DNA of 64,000 nucleotides, from NCBI GenBank assembly GCA_008087055.1, contig VIEA01000001.1, forward strand, positions 322,514 to 386,513, given 5' to 3'. The position numbers and the translations under genes were made by a program. The notes under the pieces were generated by a model, which was given only the letters and a program-made list of their open reading frames with translations, was not told where the DNA came from and made no database searches. The stretch's first letter is position 1. Every line of letters starts with the position of its first letter. Shown here piece after piece: positions 16,545 to 27,549 of the stretch. The DNA comes from Gammaproteobacteria bacterium LSUCC0096 (lineage in GTDB: Bacteria > Pseudomonadota > Gammaproteobacteria > Pseudomonadales > Litorivicinaceae).

Positions 16545-18117
16545 TGGAATCGCTCATCAAGGTTTCAAAGTGTGATAAGTGATCCGCGTCCTGCGGTCCA
16601 ACGTCCTGGCGCCAGCGCAGGATACGAGGGAATCTCAATGCGATCCCGCTTTTATGTCGAGTCGATCGCGCAATCCCCTCAAAGCCAATCTCAAAGACTT
16701 GGACAGCTTCCACTTGCCTGACTGGACCGAATTTTTGGAGGGTGTGTTTGCGTATCCATTGATCCATTGCTTTTAATTCAGCATCTGTGAGTCCTGAGTA
16801 AGCTTTTGCGACCGGAACGAGCTCATTGTTTTGATTCCAACATGCCAGTGTGTAGTCACTATGCAGACTTGCTCTGCGTCCATGACCGGCTTGTGCGTAG
16901 ATCAACACGCAATCTGCAGTCATCGGATCCAGTTTCCATTTCCACCAATGGCCTGTTTTCCGACCGCCCACATAGGTGCTTTGTCGATCTTTGATCATAA
17001 TGCCTTCAGCCCCTTCAATTCGCGCTTTTAGTCGCATGTCTTGGATGTCTTGATGAGCTGCTGGGTAGATGACTTGGCTTTGAATGACGTTGATTTTACT
17101 TAATATATTTTTGCGAACTGTAAGAGGTTGTGTCCGCATATCCTCACCATCAACTCGCAAGAGATCATAGGCTTTAAAAAACGCAGGGTTTGTTTTCAAC
17201 AGATTTTGGGTGATGCGTTTACGATTCAGGCGGGTTTGGAGGTCATTGAAGGTTTGAAGTTGCTCTGGCGATCCAGCGAGAATTTCGCCATCGAGAATGA
17301 GTTGCGAGGGCAGCGTAGTTGCTGCTTCGATAATGTCTGGAAACTGCTCAGTGATATCTTGATCGCCGCGTGACCACAACCTAATGGTTTCATGTGTTTT
17401 GATTAATTGTGCGCGGATTCCGTCCCATTTGTATTCAACGGCAACATGGTTCGGATCGAGCTTGAGTACATCTGATTCAGATAATGGATTGGCAAGTAAA
17501 AATGGAAGTGGTCGAGCATCTAATTCATTCTGCGTGACTGGTTCTTTGAGTCGATGGAGCCAATCTTCGTTCGGAATAAACGCGCCCATCATTCGCTCTT
17601 CAATCACTGCGCGATCCATATCGATCGCGCGGGCGATGGCATCGTGAACGAGTCCCTTACTAACACCGACCCTGAACCCGCCTGATGAAAGCTTTAAAAA
17701 CAAAAATGCTTCGTCGCGTGACATCACGCTGAGTAAACCGAGAAGGTCACTCGTTAATGTGTCAGGTTCTTTCTTAGAAAGTTCACGTTGGCATGCCTGC
17801 CATTGGGCGAGAACAGGATCTTCCGTTTGTGAGACAGCTTCTTGGTTGGCTAACAAGATTGCCAAGGTTTCAGAGAGATCTCCGACTGCCGCATAGCATT
17901 CTTCGAATAACCAACTCTCATCAGCAAATGCTTGATAGGCGGCTTGTTTGAGAAGGCTTGGTTTGAGTTGCCTGCGTTCGCGACGACCGGTGAGTGCTTC
18001 GACGGCAAGGGCGCTTTCGAGAGGGTGCGCTGTCTCGATAAATTCAACCAAGGCACTGCGTTTGGCGTTGGTCGATTGATTTGTATCGAGCATCTGAAAC
18101 AGGTGAACGAAGTTCAT
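16534..18117 (-). CDS. ATP-dependent DNA ligase (bacterial LigB/LigC-like, ligase-associated cluster)
   Basis: A 527-residue ligase with an N-terminal all-helical DNA-binding domain, a nucleotidyltransferase domain whose adenylation motif I is VEYKWDGIRAQ (Lys at about residue 228), motif III ILDGEILAG, motif IV AEGIMIKD and motif V TGHWWKWK, and a C-terminal OB fold. It seals nicks using ATP and is distinct from the housekeeping NAD-dependent LigA, not seen in this window. The ATG overlaps the exonuclease stop as ATGA. Confidence 0.92.
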   Translation of the reverse strand: MNFVHLFQMLDTNQSTNAKRSALVEFIETAHPLESALAVEALTGRRERRQLKPSLLKQAAYQAFADESWLFEECYAAVGDLSETLAILLANQEAVSQTEDPVLAQWQACQRELSKKEPDTLTSDLLGLLSVMSRDEAFLFLKLSSGGFRVGVSKGLVHDAIARAIDMDRAVIEERMMGAFIPNEDWLHRLKEPVTQNELDARPLPFLLANPLSESDVLKLDPNHVAVEYKWDGIRAQLIKTHETIRLWSRGDQDITEQFPDIIEAATTLPSQLILDGEILAGSPEQLQTFNDLQTRLNRKRITQNLLKTNPAFFKAYDLLRVDGEDMRTQPLTVRKNILSKINVIQSQVIYPAAHQDIQDMRLKARIEGAEGIMIKDRQSTYVGGRKTGHWWKWKLDPMTADCVLIYAQAGHGRRASLHSDYTLACWNQNNELVPVAKAYSGLTDAELKAMDQWIRKHTLQKFGPVRQVEAVQVFEIGFEGIARSTRHKSGIALRFPRILRWRQDVGPQDADHLSHFETLMSDSNAV

Positions 18118-19136
18118 TGGTCGATTCCGTCTTCGATTCCGAATGCTGTTTCTAACCGCTCAGCTGATATTCCTAAATGATCATTCAGATACCGAGTGAG
18201 CACCCGTGTTTCGCCATGGGTGGCGAAGACCTCTGTTGCTTCACTTTGTTTGACAGTTTTGATCAGGCTGTTCCAGTCGGCGTGATCGCTGACAACGAAT
18301 CCTTGGTGAATCGCCGATCGGCGGCGGACTCCTCGTACTTGCATCCATCCGGAGGCCATGGCCAGCTCGGTCGGATGAAAGCGCTTAAGAAACGATGACC
18401 CGGCGACTTGCGGTGGCGCAATGATTAAGTCGGTCGACACGCCTTTGTCTGATTCACTGGCGCGTTGCCAAGGACACAATTGAACGCCTTGTTTTTCATA
18501 TTCGATATTGAGGTTGGCTACAGCGCCATGGACTTGAACTGATCGATCGGAGCGCTGTTTGATTTCTGCCATGATCCGCTGCGCTTTGCCGAGTGAATAA
18601 CACAAGAGGACGGGTGTTCGTTGATTCCTTATGTGATGGTCCCACCAACCAAACAACTGATCCATGACCTGATCCATCGAAGGCCAGCGATAGATCGGAA
18701 GTGCAAATGTCGCCTCAGTAATGAGGACATCGCAGGGTATCGGCTCAAAGGGTTGGCATGTTGGGTCCAAATCGCGCTTGTAGTCGCCTGTAATGACCCA
18801 CACCGATTCGCCATCATCAAGACGAATCTGAGCAGATCCTAGGACATGCCCTGCTGGATGAAAGCTAATTTGTACATCACCGAGCGAAAAGGGTTCGCCG
18901 TACGAGTGAGGTTCGATGATGTGGTCACCAAGCCGTTTTGCGAGCAAGCCCTCACCGCCACGGGCGCAATGATAGTGCTTGGAACCAGCGCGCGCATGGT
19001 CCGCGTGAGCATGCGTGATCAAGGCACAATCAACAGGGCGCCAAGGATCGATATGCGCCCGTGCTTTGGGGCAATAGAGTCCTTCGGGTGTTCTGATAAT
19101 CAAAGGGTCACGGTGACGGCGTTTTTTCGATACCAT
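18114..19136 (-). CDS. Ligase-associated DNA damage response exonuclease (metallo-beta-lactamase fold)
   Basis: A 340-residue beta-CASP-like MBL-fold nuclease: HAHADHAR (metal motif 2), HPAGHVLGSAQI, VITGDYKRDLD, DVLITEATFALP, SDHADW and ATHGE. It is the first gene of the four-gene repair operon. The open frame extends beyond the divergent patatin gene to 19511, but ATG 19136 starts the recognisable protein and leaves a 37-base divergent spacer. The start has only a weak ribosome binding site. Confidence 0.9.
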   Translation of the reverse strand: MVSKKRRHRDPLIIRTPEGLYCPKARAHIDPWRPVDCALITHAHADHARAGSKHYHCARGGEGLLAKRLGDHIIEPHSYGEPFSLGDVQISFHPAGHVLGSAQIRLDDGESVWVITGDYKRDLDPTCQPFEPIPCDVLITEATFALPIYRWPSMDQVMDQLFGWWDHHIRNQRTPVLLCYSLGKAQRIMAEIKQRSDRSVQVHGAVANLNIEYEKQGVQLCPWQRASESDKGVSTDLIIAPPQVAGSSFLKRFHPTELAMASGWMQVRGVRRRSAIHQGFVVSDHADWNSLIKTVKQSEATEVFATHGETRVLTRYLNDHLGISAERLETAFGIEDGIDQ

Positions 19137-19141
19137 GGTGT

Positions 19142-19159
19142 CTTTATTACGTAATGAAG
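19142..19159. promoter_or_regulatory. 18-bp near-perfect palindrome between the repair operon and the patatin gene
   Basis: CTTTATTACGTAATGAAG is symmetric at all positions but one pair and contains the perfect 10-bp core ATTACGTAAT. It lies in the 37-base divergent spacer between the exonuclease ATG (19136) and the patatin ATG (19174). It could be an operator acting on both promoters. It does not match the LexA consensus. Confidence 0.4.
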
Positions 19160-19173
19160 CGAACTTGCGCCCC

Positions 19174-21381
19174 ATGTTCAGACCATTCCATGTCGTCTTT
19201 GTCGTCCTGATAGCGCTCAGTATTACTGAGATTGCGTCTGCGCGCGAGAAAACTGGTTTGGTTTTATCGGGTGGTGGAGCACGTGGTTTCGCGCATGTTG
19301 CCGTTCTTGAAGCGCTTGAGGCAAACAATGTGCAAATCGATTTTATTGCTGGAACTTCGATGGGTGCGGTCGTTGGTGCCCTGTATGCGTCGGGACTGAG
19401 TGCGTCTGAGGTTCGTGACAAGTTATTGTCGGTGGATTGGAATTCCACGCTTCGCGATGTGACAGATCGTAATGAGCGTAGTTTTCGAAACAAAAGTTTT
19501 GAGGGTCGCAACTTTTTAGGCCTGGACCTGGGTGTTGCCCCCGGCGATGTCCGTTTACCTTTGGCAGCCCTTCGTGGTCAAAAATTGGCGCTGGCATTGA
19601 ACTCGCTGACGTTAGAAACAGCGACAGTGACTGACTTTGATGCGTTACCCATTCCATTTCGAGCGATGGCGACGGATTTGGCGACAGGGGATGCGATGGT
19701 GTTGGGTAGTGGGTCGTTAGCGACTGCGCTGCGTGCATCCATGGCTGTACCAGTTGTGTATTCACCTGTTGAAATCGATGGTCGACTCTATGTCGATGGT
19801 GGCGTTGCCAATAACCTTCCGGTCGATGTGGCGCGTGATATGGGTGCGGATCGGGTGATTGTGGTCGATACCTCATCGCTCAGATATTCCACCAATGAAC
19901 TGACGTCAGTCGTTACTGTTGTTGATCAGTTGACGAACCTACTGACGCGTCGAAACACTGAAGCTCAGCTTGAACAGTTAACAGATCAGGATTTACTCAT
20001 TGAGATCTTCCCTGAGGGGATCGCGACTGCCGACTTCGATAAAGCTGAGGATGCGCTAGCCATCGGCAGAAAATCCTTGGCTGCTGTCCCTGATATGTTT
20101 GATGCATTTCGAGTTGATCCCGTGGCTTATCAAGCCTGGAATGCAAAACGCCTTAATCGGAGTGAGCCGCCAACGCTTGCGTTTGTTGAAGTGATCAGTG
20201 ATGCACCAAGAACTTCGAGTAAAACGATTGCCAATCGATTAACAGTTCGGCCGGGCCAGCCGCTGGATAATGAGCGACTGAAATCGGATCTCGGAAAGAT
20301 CTATGCACTTGAGACAATTGACCAGGTTGAGGTTTCCGTTGTTGAGAAAGATGATCAAGTCGGATTGTCATTAGAGACCAAAGAAAAAGCATGGGGACCT
20401 GATTATCTCGACCTCGGATTTACACTTGAAGATAGTCTTGATGGACGCGCTTCCTACAATTTAAATGGAGTGATTCGAGCAACCAACATTAACCCGCTCG
20501 GCGGCGAATGGCGGACTGAATTAACCCTTGGCGACAAGACTCGCGTCACCTCTGAACTGTATCAGCCTATTGATTATGGTTCGGATTGGTTCGCTTCAGC
20601 GATCGTCGGGTTCGTCCGTGAAGATCGTGCGCTATATGAAGAAGGAACACTGACATCGACCTATTCGACCGAGACACGTGAGTATGGGTTTGATGCGGGA
20701 TATTCGCTCGATACCCGCGGGGAATTCCGGATTGGCTTCCGTCAGGCCGATATCAAAAACAATAAATTGTTGGGTACTGATTCCTTAAGCACCAAGGTCG
20801 ATGATTCGCGTTATTTTGCTCGTGCTGGCTTCGATACATTGGATTCATTTGGATTTCCGACTGAAGGAATACGGGTGCTTGGAGAGTATTCGATTTACGA
20901 TGCCAAACTGGGTGCGACCCGTCAGTACGATGGTGTGACCCTTGATATCTTGTATCCGTTCTATCACAGCAATGGGACAACTCTTGTTGGGCAAGGGTAT
21001 TTCGGATACTTGTTTGAGACCGCAGTCACAGACGTAACACCACGGTACAGTTTAGGTGGTTTTACTCGATTATCAGGATATAGCCCCGATGAGATTTCTG
21101 GTCGTCATGCAGGGCTTCTCTCGTTTATGGGATATCAGCGTTTGAATGAGCGTGCAGTATTTCCAATTGATCAACCATTATTCATCGGATTTTCATTAGA
21201 AGCAGGTAACGTCTTCCAAGACCGTGATGAAATCCGTTGGGGGAACACATTGTCTGGTGGATCATTATTTATCGGAGCTGATACAGCAGTAGGTCCGGGC
21301 TATCTTTCATTTGGGCGCACAGAAGGCGGTCGTCAGTCGGTGACATTGTCAGTGGGTCGACCGTTTGCGGAGCGTGACTGA
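19174..21381 (+). CDS. PlpD-like patatin phospholipase with outer-membrane barrel (type Vd autotransporter)
   Basis: A 735-residue protein: signal peptide (cleavage likely after ASA, residue 23), patatin domain (about 25-310) with oxyanion loop SGGGARGFAHV, nucleophile GTSMG (Ser62) and catalytic Asp208 in DGGVANN, then a POTRA-like domain (about 330-400) and a C-terminal 16-strand BamA/TpsB-like barrel ending in a beta strand. Secreted or surface-held lipase activity is expected by analogy with PlpD. ATG 19174 is preferred to 19135 because it starts the signal peptide. Its stop overlaps the next start as TGATG. Confidence 0.9.
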   Translation: MFRPFHVVFVVLIALSITEIASAREKTGLVLSGGGARGFAHVAVLEALEANNVQIDFIAGTSMGAVVGALYASGLSASEVRDKLLSVDWNSTLRDVTDRNERSFRNKSFEGRNFLGLDLGVAPGDVRLPLAALRGQKLALALNSLTLETATVTDFDALPIPFRAMATDLATGDAMVLGSGSLATALRASMAVPVVYSPVEIDGRLYVDGGVANNLPVDVARDMGADRVIVVDTSSLRYSTNELTSVVTVVDQLTNLLTRRNTEAQLEQLTDQDLLIEIFPEGIATADFDKAEDALAIGRKSLAAVPDMFDAFRVDPVAYQAWNAKRLNRSEPPTLAFVEVISDAPRTSSKTIANRLTVRPGQPLDNERLKSDLGKIYALETIDQVEVSVVEKDDQVGLSLETKEKAWGPDYLDLGFTLEDSLDGRASYNLNGVIRATNINPLGGEWRTELTLGDKTRVTSELYQPIDYGSDWFASAIVGFVREDRALYEEGTLTSTYSTETREYGFDAGYSLDTRGEFRIGFRQADIKNNKLLGTDSLSTKVDDSRYFARAGFDTLDSFGFPTEGIRVLGEYSIYDAKLGATRQYDGVTLDILYPFYHSNGTTLVGQGYFGYLFETAVTDVTPRYSLGGFTRLSGYSPDEISGRHAGLLSFMGYQRLNERAVFPIDQPLFIGFSLEAGNVFQDRDEIRWGNTLSGGSLFIGADTAVGPGYLSFGRTEGGRQSVTLSVGRPFAERD

Positions 21382-21806
21382 TGCGATTTGAACGCCGGTT
21401 ATACTCAGCGAAGCCTGCGGAGGAAACCCTCCGTTTGATTGCCGATTTTCGAAACCTCAAATCCTGGGATGATTCAGTTGAGTCTGTGAATCCTCGCAGT
21501 GAGGTCTTTTCTGAAGGTGCTGAGTACGACGTACGCGTGCTGTTCAGTGGCAATCCGATTGATATGGTGTACACCGTCAGCGTTTATGAGCCTGGGGTGC
21601 GAGCGGTGTTAACCGGTGTTGCTCCAAAGGCGACCGCAGTCGATATTATTGAGGTGACCTCAACAGAAAAGGGCACAGCGATTGATTACACGGCAGAGAT
21701 TCAGTTGGCCTTCCCATACAGTTTGCTCGATCCAATCTTTGCGATTGGATTTAAGAAAACAGTCGATCACGCGGTCGAGGGCTTAGGCCGATTTTTGTCC
21801 GCGTAA
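21381..21806 (+). CDS. SRPBCC (START/polyketide cyclase-like) family protein
   Basis: A 141-residue protein of the Bet v1-like lipid-binding fold: N-terminal FERRLYSAKPAEETLRLIADFRNLKSWDDSVESV, alternating strands with AVLTGVAPKA, and a long C-terminal helix. Members bind hydrophobic ligands; none is predicted here. It is translationally coupled to the PlpD-like gene (TGATG), so a link with lipid released by the phospholipase is conceivable but is inference. The end overlaps the convergent SDR by 24 bases. Confidence 0.75.
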   Translation: MRFERRLYSAKPAEETLRLIADFRNLKSWDDSVESVNPRSEVFSEGAEYDVRVLFSGNPIDMVYTVSVYEPGVRAVLTGVAPKATAVDIIEVTSTEKGTAIDYTAEIQLAFPYSLLDPIFAIGFKKTVDHAVEGLGRFLSA

Positions 21807-22586
21807 CACAGCCATTGCCACCAGTTTACTGAACCAACTATCAGGCAATATTTTTCTGAGAAAGAGTAGTGATCCGCTGTGTTTTCCAGCGTTGTAGCGA
21901 AGCTGGTTTGTTCTATCGAATAGAGCGCTGATGATGACCTTGGCGACGTCTTCTGGCGGCGTGGCTGTTGTGCCTTCTTTCATCGACTTCGCAAGCCAAG
22001 CTAATCCTTGCTCGTGATGAGGGCTATTCTCTCCTGACATCTGCATGCCATGAGTCGCAAATTGCGTCTGTGTAAATCCCGGTTCAATGATTTTGATTCG
22101 TATCGCTGAATTGAGGCACTCGTACCATAGCGCTTCGTAAGATGCTTCAAGGGCATGCTTGGTGGCGTTGTAATATCCAAAGTAAGGGAAAGCCATGCGG
22201 CCACCGATGGATGTATTTACCATCAGCACTCCCTGATCGTGCTGTCTGAAATGCTCCATCGCTTTTTGTGTAATTGCCATGGTGCCAAAATAATTGGCTT
22301 CAAATTGCTGCCGGATGGCTTCTGTTGATGCAGATTCGATTGGTGCAATGAGGCCAAAACCTGCGTTGTTAAAAATGGCATCGATAGGTTTGTTCCAGGC
22401 GGCGCTGTCGCAGAAGGACTGCACGCTCTCTGCTTGGCTGAGATCAAGAGTAAACCACTCGACTGGGCCCTCGTTCGGCTGATGGTGTCGAGATGTTCCA
22501 ATCACCTCATGCCCCAAATCGATGAGTTGCCTGATGACAGCGTGTCCGATCCCTGCTGTACCACCGGTGACGAGTATCCGAGCCAT
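21783..22586 (-). CDS. Short-chain dehydrogenase/reductase
   Basis: A 267-residue classical SDR: VTGGTAGIGHAVI cofactor loop, FNNAGFG, catalytic Ser in NTSIGGR and YNATKHALE (Tyr, Lys). The C-terminus has a hydrophobic tail. Substrate unknown. It begins immediately after the msrA stop (22587), so ispB, msrA and this gene probably form one transcript. Confidence 0.85.
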   Translation of the reverse strand: MARILVTGGTAGIGHAVIRQLIDLGHEVIGTSRHHQPNEGPVEWFTLDLSQAESVQSFCDSAAWNKPIDAIFNNAGFGLIAPIESASTEAIRQQFEANYFGTMAITQKAMEHFRQHDQGVLMVNTSIGGRMAFPYFGYYNATKHALEASYEALWYECLNSAIRIKIIEPGFTQTQFATHGMQMSGENSPHHEQGLAWLAKSMKEGTTATPPEDVAKVIISALFDRTNQLRYNAGKHSGSLLFLRKILPDSWFSKLVAMAVLRGQKSA

Positions 22587-23057
22587 TTAAATTCCGCAGT
22601 GGCCAAGGCCACGCTTGTCGAGATAATGCTGGTGATAGTCTTCAGCCGGCCAAAATGTGTCCGCAGTTTCGATTGTCGTTGCAATTGGTTGGCTGTAGTA
22701 ACCGGACTGATTAAGTTGATCGATTTTGTTTTCTGCTTCGATCCGTTGCTCTTTGTTTTGCGGGAAAATAGCAGATCGATACTGGGTGCCAATATCAGGC
22801 CCTTGTCGGTTCACTTGGGTTGGATCGTGCCATTCGAAAAAACATGATATGAGCGTCGTGAAGTCGACTTGGGCTTGATCGTACTCGACTTCGACGACTT
22901 CAGCATGACCGGTTTGGCCGGTACAGACAGATCGATAATCCGGGGCGTCCGTTGTGCCACCCATGTATCCGACCGTGGTGTTTGTTACTCCGGGTAATTT
23001 AGAGAAGCGCTGCTGGACTCCCCAAAAACATCCGGCTGCAAAATAGGCAGTAGCCAT
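22587..23057 (-). CDS. msrA: Peptide methionine sulfoxide reductase MsrA
   Basis: MsrA reduces methionine-S-sulfoxide. The catalytic motif AAGCFWG places the nucleophile at Cys10, and the C-terminus GHCGI offers a resolving cysteine. The 156-residue length is that of the short MsrA form lacking the N-terminal extension of the E. coli enzyme (about 212). It starts 9 bases after the ispB stop, on the same strand. Confidence 0.95.
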   Translation of the reverse strand: MATAYFAAGCFWGVQQRFSKLPGVTNTTVGYMGGTTDAPDYRSVCTGQTGHAEVVEVEYDQAQVDFTTLISCFFEWHDPTQVNRQGPDIGTQYRSAIFPQNKEQRIEAENKIDQLNQSGYYSQPIATTIETADTFWPAEDYHQHYLDKRGLGHCGI

Positions 23058-23066
23058 GTATTCACC

Positions 23067-24038
23067 TCAATTGCCTCGACTGACTGATAAATCTGCGAGT
23101 CCGATAAGCCCTTCTTTGAACTGGGAGTCAGGCACTACGCGAAGTGCTTTTTTGGCTTTCTCCACCGCGGACAGCGCGCGCTCCTTTGTATAAGTAAGTC
23201 CGCTTGTCTTGGTTACAATTGCGGCGATCGCAGAAAATTGATCGCGATCACCGAATGTAATGGCTTGTGTGATGATCTCAGCCTCTTCTTTTGAGACTTC
23301 TTCAAGCGCCTTAATTAGAGGTAGTGTGCATTTTCCATCAGCAAGGTCATCGCCTAAATTTTTCCCAAGGCTTTCGGCATCGCCGGCATAATCGAGGTAG
23401 TCATCGATTAACTGAAATGCAAAACCAAGTTCTAGCCCATACGTTTTTAGAGCGTTAATTACGTCTTCGGGTTGTTCTGTCACGAGACCTGCGCACGCTG
23501 CGGCCGCCTCAAATAACACTGCGGTCTTGCGTGTGATGACTTGATCATATTCTGCTTCGGACACGTCAGCACGATGTTGGTTCTTCAGTTGCCACACTTC
23601 ACCTTCAGAAATTTGGTTTGTGGTATCTGCGAGAAGCTTCAGTACATCCATGCGTCCGACTGAGACCATCATTTGAAAAGCCCGTGAATAAACAAAGTCA
23701 CCAACTAAGATGCTGGCACTGTTACCGAAGGCAGCATTCGCACTGGGTTGCCCGCGTCGCGCATCTGAGCTATCGACGACGTCATCGTGAAATAGTGTTG
23801 CTGTGTGCAGACACTCAATTGAGGCCGCAAGCGGGATGTGGTGATCATTGTTTGTATTGAGCGCACGTGCGGTCATTAACGTAACAAGTGGACGAACGCG
23901 TTTACCGCCTGATTGAATCAGATATTGACTTACTTCCTCTATCAGATCGATATCGGATCCAAGTTGAGAAATTAGTAACTCATTTAACGCATCAAAATCA
24001 GGTCGGATGAGGTCAATTAGTTGGTCAGCAGTCGGCAT
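23067..24038 (-). CDS. ispB: Octaprenyl/polyprenyl diphosphate synthase
   Basis: A trans-polyprenyl synthase giving the ubiquinone side chain. Both Asp-rich motifs are present: LFHDDVVDSSDARRG (FARM) and LIDDYLDYAGD (SARM), as well as GGKRVRP near the N-terminus. 323 residues from ATG 24038; a TTG at 24056 is possible but less likely. It is divergent from rplU, the usual ispB/rplU-rpmA arrangement. Confidence 0.94.
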   Translation of the reverse strand: MPTADQLIDLIRPDFDALNELLISQLGSDIDLIEEVSQYLIQSGGKRVRPLVTLMTARALNTNNDHHIPLAASIECLHTATLFHDDVVDSSDARRGQPSANAAFGNSASILVGDFVYSRAFQMMVSVGRMDVLKLLADTTNQISEGEVWQLKNQHRADVSEAEYDQVITRKTAVLFEAAAACAGLVTEQPEDVINALKTYGLELGFAFQLIDDYLDYAGDAESLGKNLGDDLADGKCTLPLIKALEEVSKEEAEIITQAITFGDRDQFSAIAAIVTKTSGLTYTKERALSAVEKAKKALRVVPDSQFKEGLIGLADLSVSRGN

Positions 24039-24107
24039 GAATTCGTCCGGTATCAATTAAGCCTGTATTCTAACGATTATTCAGTTGAGAAAAAGCGAAA
24101 TTAGGAC

Positions 24108-24136
24108 TTGTCTTCTGTTTTGGAACTCCCTATTAT
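24108..24136 (+). promoter_or_regulatory. Sigma-70 promoter of rplU-rpmA
   Basis: TTGTCT (24108-24113, 4 of 6 to consensus) and TATTAT (24131-24136, 5 of 6) are separated by exactly 17 bases. The distance to the rplU ATG leaves a leader of about 47 bases. Confidence 0.6.
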
Positions 24137-24149
24137 TACGCGCCTTTCG

Positions 24150-24165
24150 GGTGGCATATGCCGCC
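24150..24165 (+). other. Hairpin in the rplU leader
   Basis: GGTGGC-ATAT-GCCGCC forms a 6-bp stem with a 4-base loop (one G-U pair) between the promoter and the rplU ribosome binding site (GGAG at 24179-24182). It could be part of an autoregulatory ribosomal protein leader, but no known leader family is recognised. Confidence 0.35.
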
Positions 24166-24189
24166 GAGATTTGAAAACGGAGTTAGAAC

Positions 24190-24501
24190 ATGTACGCGGT
24201 CATTGAAACAGGCGGCAAACAGCATCGCGTTGTTGAAGGCGAGCTCATCAAGGTCGAGAAAATCGAAGCCGAGACCGGTTCGACCATCGATTTTGATCGT
24301 GTACTGATGGTTGGAGAAGGCGAATCAATCAAGGTAGGCACACCAGTCGTTGACGGTGCAAAAGTGTCTGCAGAAGTGGTTCAGCACGGCCGTGGCGATA
24401 AGGTGACTATTGTGAAGTTTAAGCGTCGCAAGCACCACATGAAGCGTCAGGGACACCGTCAGTGGTTTACTGAAATTAAGATCACAGCGATCAACGGTTA
24501 A
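24190..24501 (+). CDS. rplU: 50S ribosomal protein L21
   Basis: Full-length L21 (103 residues): [14 protein letters not shown] start, basic C-terminal [16 protein letters not shown]. Binds 23S rRNA and L20. ATG 24190 is preceded by GGAGTTAGAAC. Followed by rpmA after 14 bases. Confidence 0.98.
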   Translation: MYAVIETGGKQHRVVEGELIKVEKIEAETGSTIDFDRVLMVGEGESIKVGTPVVDGAKVSAEVVQHGRGDKVTIVKFKRRKHHMKRQGHRQWFTEIKITAING

Positions 24502-24515
24502 GGCAGGAGACGGAA

Positions 24516-24776
24516 ATGGCTCACAAGAAAGCTGGTGGTAGTACCCGTAACGGCCGCGATTCGGAAAGTAAACGCCTTGGCGTGAAGAAGTTTGGCGGTC
24601 AAGAAGTTTTGGCTGGTAACATCTTGGTTCGCCAGCGTGGAACTCAATTCCACCCGGGTGTTAACGTCGGATGTGGCACAGACTATACACTCTTCGCGAA
24701 AGCCGATGGCGAAGTGAAGTTTGAAGTGAAGGGGCCGCACAAGCGCCGCTTCGTAAGTGTTATACCTTCTGCGTAA
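24516..24776 (+). CDS. rpmA: 50S ribosomal protein L27
   Basis: Full-length L27 (86 residues) beginning [19 protein letters not shown], the flexible N-terminal tail that reaches the peptidyl transferase centre; no N-terminal cleavage leader of the Firmicutes kind. Ribosome binding site AGGAGACGGAA. Closed by a strong terminator at 24796. Confidence 0.98.
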   Translation: MAHKKAGGSTRNGRDSESKRLGVKKFGGQEVLAGNILVRQRGTQFHPGVNVGCGTDYTLFAKADGEVKFEVKGPHKRRFVSVIPSA

Positions 24777-24792
24777 GCGAAGGTCTCACTGA

Positions 24793-27157
<2,365 letters not shown>

Positions 27158-27178
27158 GCCAGCGCCTATATGTCTGTG

Positions 27179-27445
27179 TTAAGACGCGATTGCTTTGATT
27201 CTCGCGTTCAGGCGGCTCTTAATGCGAGCGCACTTGTTCTTCTTGTAGATGCCTTTAGTGACCATGCTATCAAGAATCGGTGCAGCTTCACGGAAAGCAT
27301 CCGTTGCAGCCTGTTGTTCACCGGTCGCAATTGCTGCCAGTGTTTTCTTAACATATGTGCGAGCCCGTGAACGCAGGCTGGCGTTATGATTGCGACGGAC
27401 ATCCGCCTGCTTTGCGCGCTTACGCGCCTGGGGACTATTTGCCAC
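27179..27445 (-). CDS. rpsT: 30S ribosomal protein S20
   Basis: Complete S20 (88 residues), Lys/Arg/Ala-rich three-helix protein starting [13 protein letters not shown] and containing [10 protein letters not shown] and [14 protein letters not shown]. It binds 16S rRNA. Divergent from murJ with a 104-base spacer, the conserved gammaproteobacterial arrangement. Confidence 0.97.
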   Translation of the reverse strand: MANSPQARKRAKQADVRRNHNASLRSRARTYVKKTLAAIATGEQQAATDAFREAAPILDSMVTKGIYKKNKCARIKSRLNARIKAIAS

Positions 27446-27549
27446 CGGGGTTGCTCCCTTACACTAAACTTCGAACCAGTTGAAATAACTGGAAATTCAA
27501 GGCGCGGGAATGTACCGAAAATGGAACCAGAGGTCAAGGATAGTAAAGC

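Noticed and set aside
19175-19511. N-terminal extension of the exonuclease frame back to 19511
   Set aside because: It runs antisense through the well-conserved patatin domain and has no recognisable sequence; ATG 19136 is the natural start.
27446-27549. Divergent promoters between rpsT and murJ
   Set aside because: They must exist, but no pair of -35 and -10 elements with correct spacing was convincing enough to list.
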